Part shown: positions 63,464 to 64,000 of the stretch, piece after piece
Numbering within the stretch: the stretch's first letter is position 1
Layout of the letters: the number at the start of each line of letters is the position of its first letter
NCBI GenBank assembly: GCA_026671195.1
Contig: JAPOHD010000005.1
Span: 62,001-126,000, forward strand
Length of the DNA: 64,000 bases
Origin: Draconibacterium aestuarii
GTDB taxonomy: Bacteria; Bacteroidota; Bacteroidia; Bacteroidales; Prolixibacteraceae
Direction: 5' to 3'
Notes under the pieces: generated by a model
Seen by the model: the letters and a program-made list of their open reading frames with translations, nothing else
What the model was told of the DNA's origin: nothing
Databases searched by the model: none
Made by a program: the position numbers and the translations under genes

Positions 63464-64000
63464 TTATGAGATACTTGCCTGGTAACTTACAATTGATGCC
63501 AGGGCCATTGAATTTAGTTTCGTCTGGCGACTGTCGCCACGCGAAGATACTACCACCGGAACTTTTGCACCAACAATAATCCCCGACATTTCGGCATTTG
63601 CCAGTTTCGAATTGGTTTTATAAAATACATTGGCCGCATCGATATTTGGAAAAAGTAAACAGTCGGCATCTCCGGTTACCGGCGATGTGAATCCTTTTAA
63701 TTCAGCGGCTTTACTGTTTATTGCCACATCCAGTGCCATAGGCCCGTCAACCAAACCGCCTTCAATTTGTCCGTGTTCCGCCATTTTTGCAATGGTAGCA
63801 CCATCCATACACGATTGAATGGAAATAATAATCTGCTCAGTTGGTGCAATTACGGCTACCTTGGGCTTTTCAATGCCCAGTGAGTGTGCGGCACAAATCA
63901 GGTAGTTAGTCATTAAAATCTTTTGTTTTAAATCAGGGTATGGCAGTACCGCAGCGTCACTAAATAACAATAGTTTATGGTAGTTTGGATTATCAAGCAT
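63464..64000 (-). CDS. ptb: Phosphate butyryltransferase, truncated by the window edge
   Basis: The C-terminal ~178 residues of a PTA_PTB-type enzyme that swaps CoA for phosphate on butyryl-CoA. Visible parts are LLFSDAAVLPYPDLKQK, KVAVIAPTEQ, the central DGPMALDVAINSKAA and TGDADCLLFPNIDAANVFYK, and the C-terminal SSRGDSRQTKLNSMALAS, all typical of Ptb. A full enzyme has about 300 residues, so roughly the first 120 lie beyond position 64000; the ATG at the edge is internal. It is upstream of buk in one operon. Confidence 0.93.
   Translation of the reverse strand: MLDNPNYHKLLLFSDAAVLPYPDLKQKILMTNYLICAAHSLGIEKPKVAVIAPTEQIIISIQSCMDGATIAKMAEHGQIEGGLVDGPMALDVAINSKAAELKGFTSPVTGDADCLLFPNIDAANVFYKTNSKLANAEMSGIIVGAKVPVVVSSRGDSRQTKLNSMALASIVSYQASIS

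Noticed and set aside
1-64000. Search for transposases, integrases, tRNAs, rRNAs and CRISPR repeats.
   Set aside because: None could be supported; the only mobile-looking sequence is the non-coding palindromic element at 1821-1991.

Overview
The window looks like a piece of chromosome from a marine or sediment member of the Bacteroidota, probably near the Marinilabiliales/Prolixibacteraceae. The evidence is two SusC/SusD pairs, a SusR-like hybrid two-component regulator, many lipoprotein-type carbohydrate enzymes, A-rich ribosome binding regions, TAnnTTTG-like promoter elements and a ptb-buk butyrate module. The placement is an inference from gene content. I see no rRNA, tRNA, CRISPR array or transposase.

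Layout. 1-7.6 kb holds housekeeping and accessory genes: an extradiol dioxygenase-like protein, a QorB-like oxidoreductase, a 171-bp MITE-like palindromic element, a hypothetical protein, a BamA-type barrel, an APC permease with an RCK_C tail, and a cation/proton antiporter. 7.7-11 kb is a fucose (or rhamnose) module: GH29 fucosidase, RhaM/FucU-type mutarotase and FucP-type symporter. 11.1-14.6 kb is a nucleotide-sugar module: mannose-1-phosphate guanylyltransferase, a fused cytidylyltransferase/GHMP-kinase-like protein, and a GDP-mannose 3,5-epimerase. A LacI-type regulator diverges from it, with a perfect CGCAAAG-CTTTGCG dyad between them.

15.9-56.2 kb is one very long polysaccharide utilisation locus, all on the minus strand. 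Read in the direction of transcription it runs: GH88 unsaturated glucuronyl hydrolase, SusC1, SusD1, SusC2, SusD2, surface glycan-binding lipoprotein, a strong terminator/attenuator hairpin, then PL12-like lyase, three heparinase II-type lyases interleaved with a PL8-like lyase, PL38-like lyase, BNR_4 propeller (ulvan-lyase-like), heparinase III-like lyase, a second PL8-like lyase, a second BNR_4 propeller, a sulfatase-GH78 fusion, a stand-alone GH78 rhamnosidase, another heparinase-like lyase and a second PL38-like lyase. The 1352-residue hybrid two-component regulator is divergent from GH88. The 480-bp region between them holds two long perfect dyads.

Working model (inference). SusCD-bound surface lyases cut a uronic-acid-rich, sulfated polysaccharide. 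The GH88 removes the unsaturated uronate left by the lyases, the sulfatase-GH78 fusion and GH78 desulfate and remove rhamnose, and the neighbouring GH29/mutarotase/permease may use fucose released with it. GH78, a sulfatase-GH78 fusion, GH88 and a PL24/PL25-like propeller together recall ulvan-type rhamnoglucuronans. The twelve lyase-type proteins from four folds go well beyond a standard ulvan locus, so the real substrate may be something else.

60.9-64 kb returns to general metabolism: an M19 dipeptidase-like protein, butyrate kinase, and a truncated phosphate butyryltransferase at the right edge.
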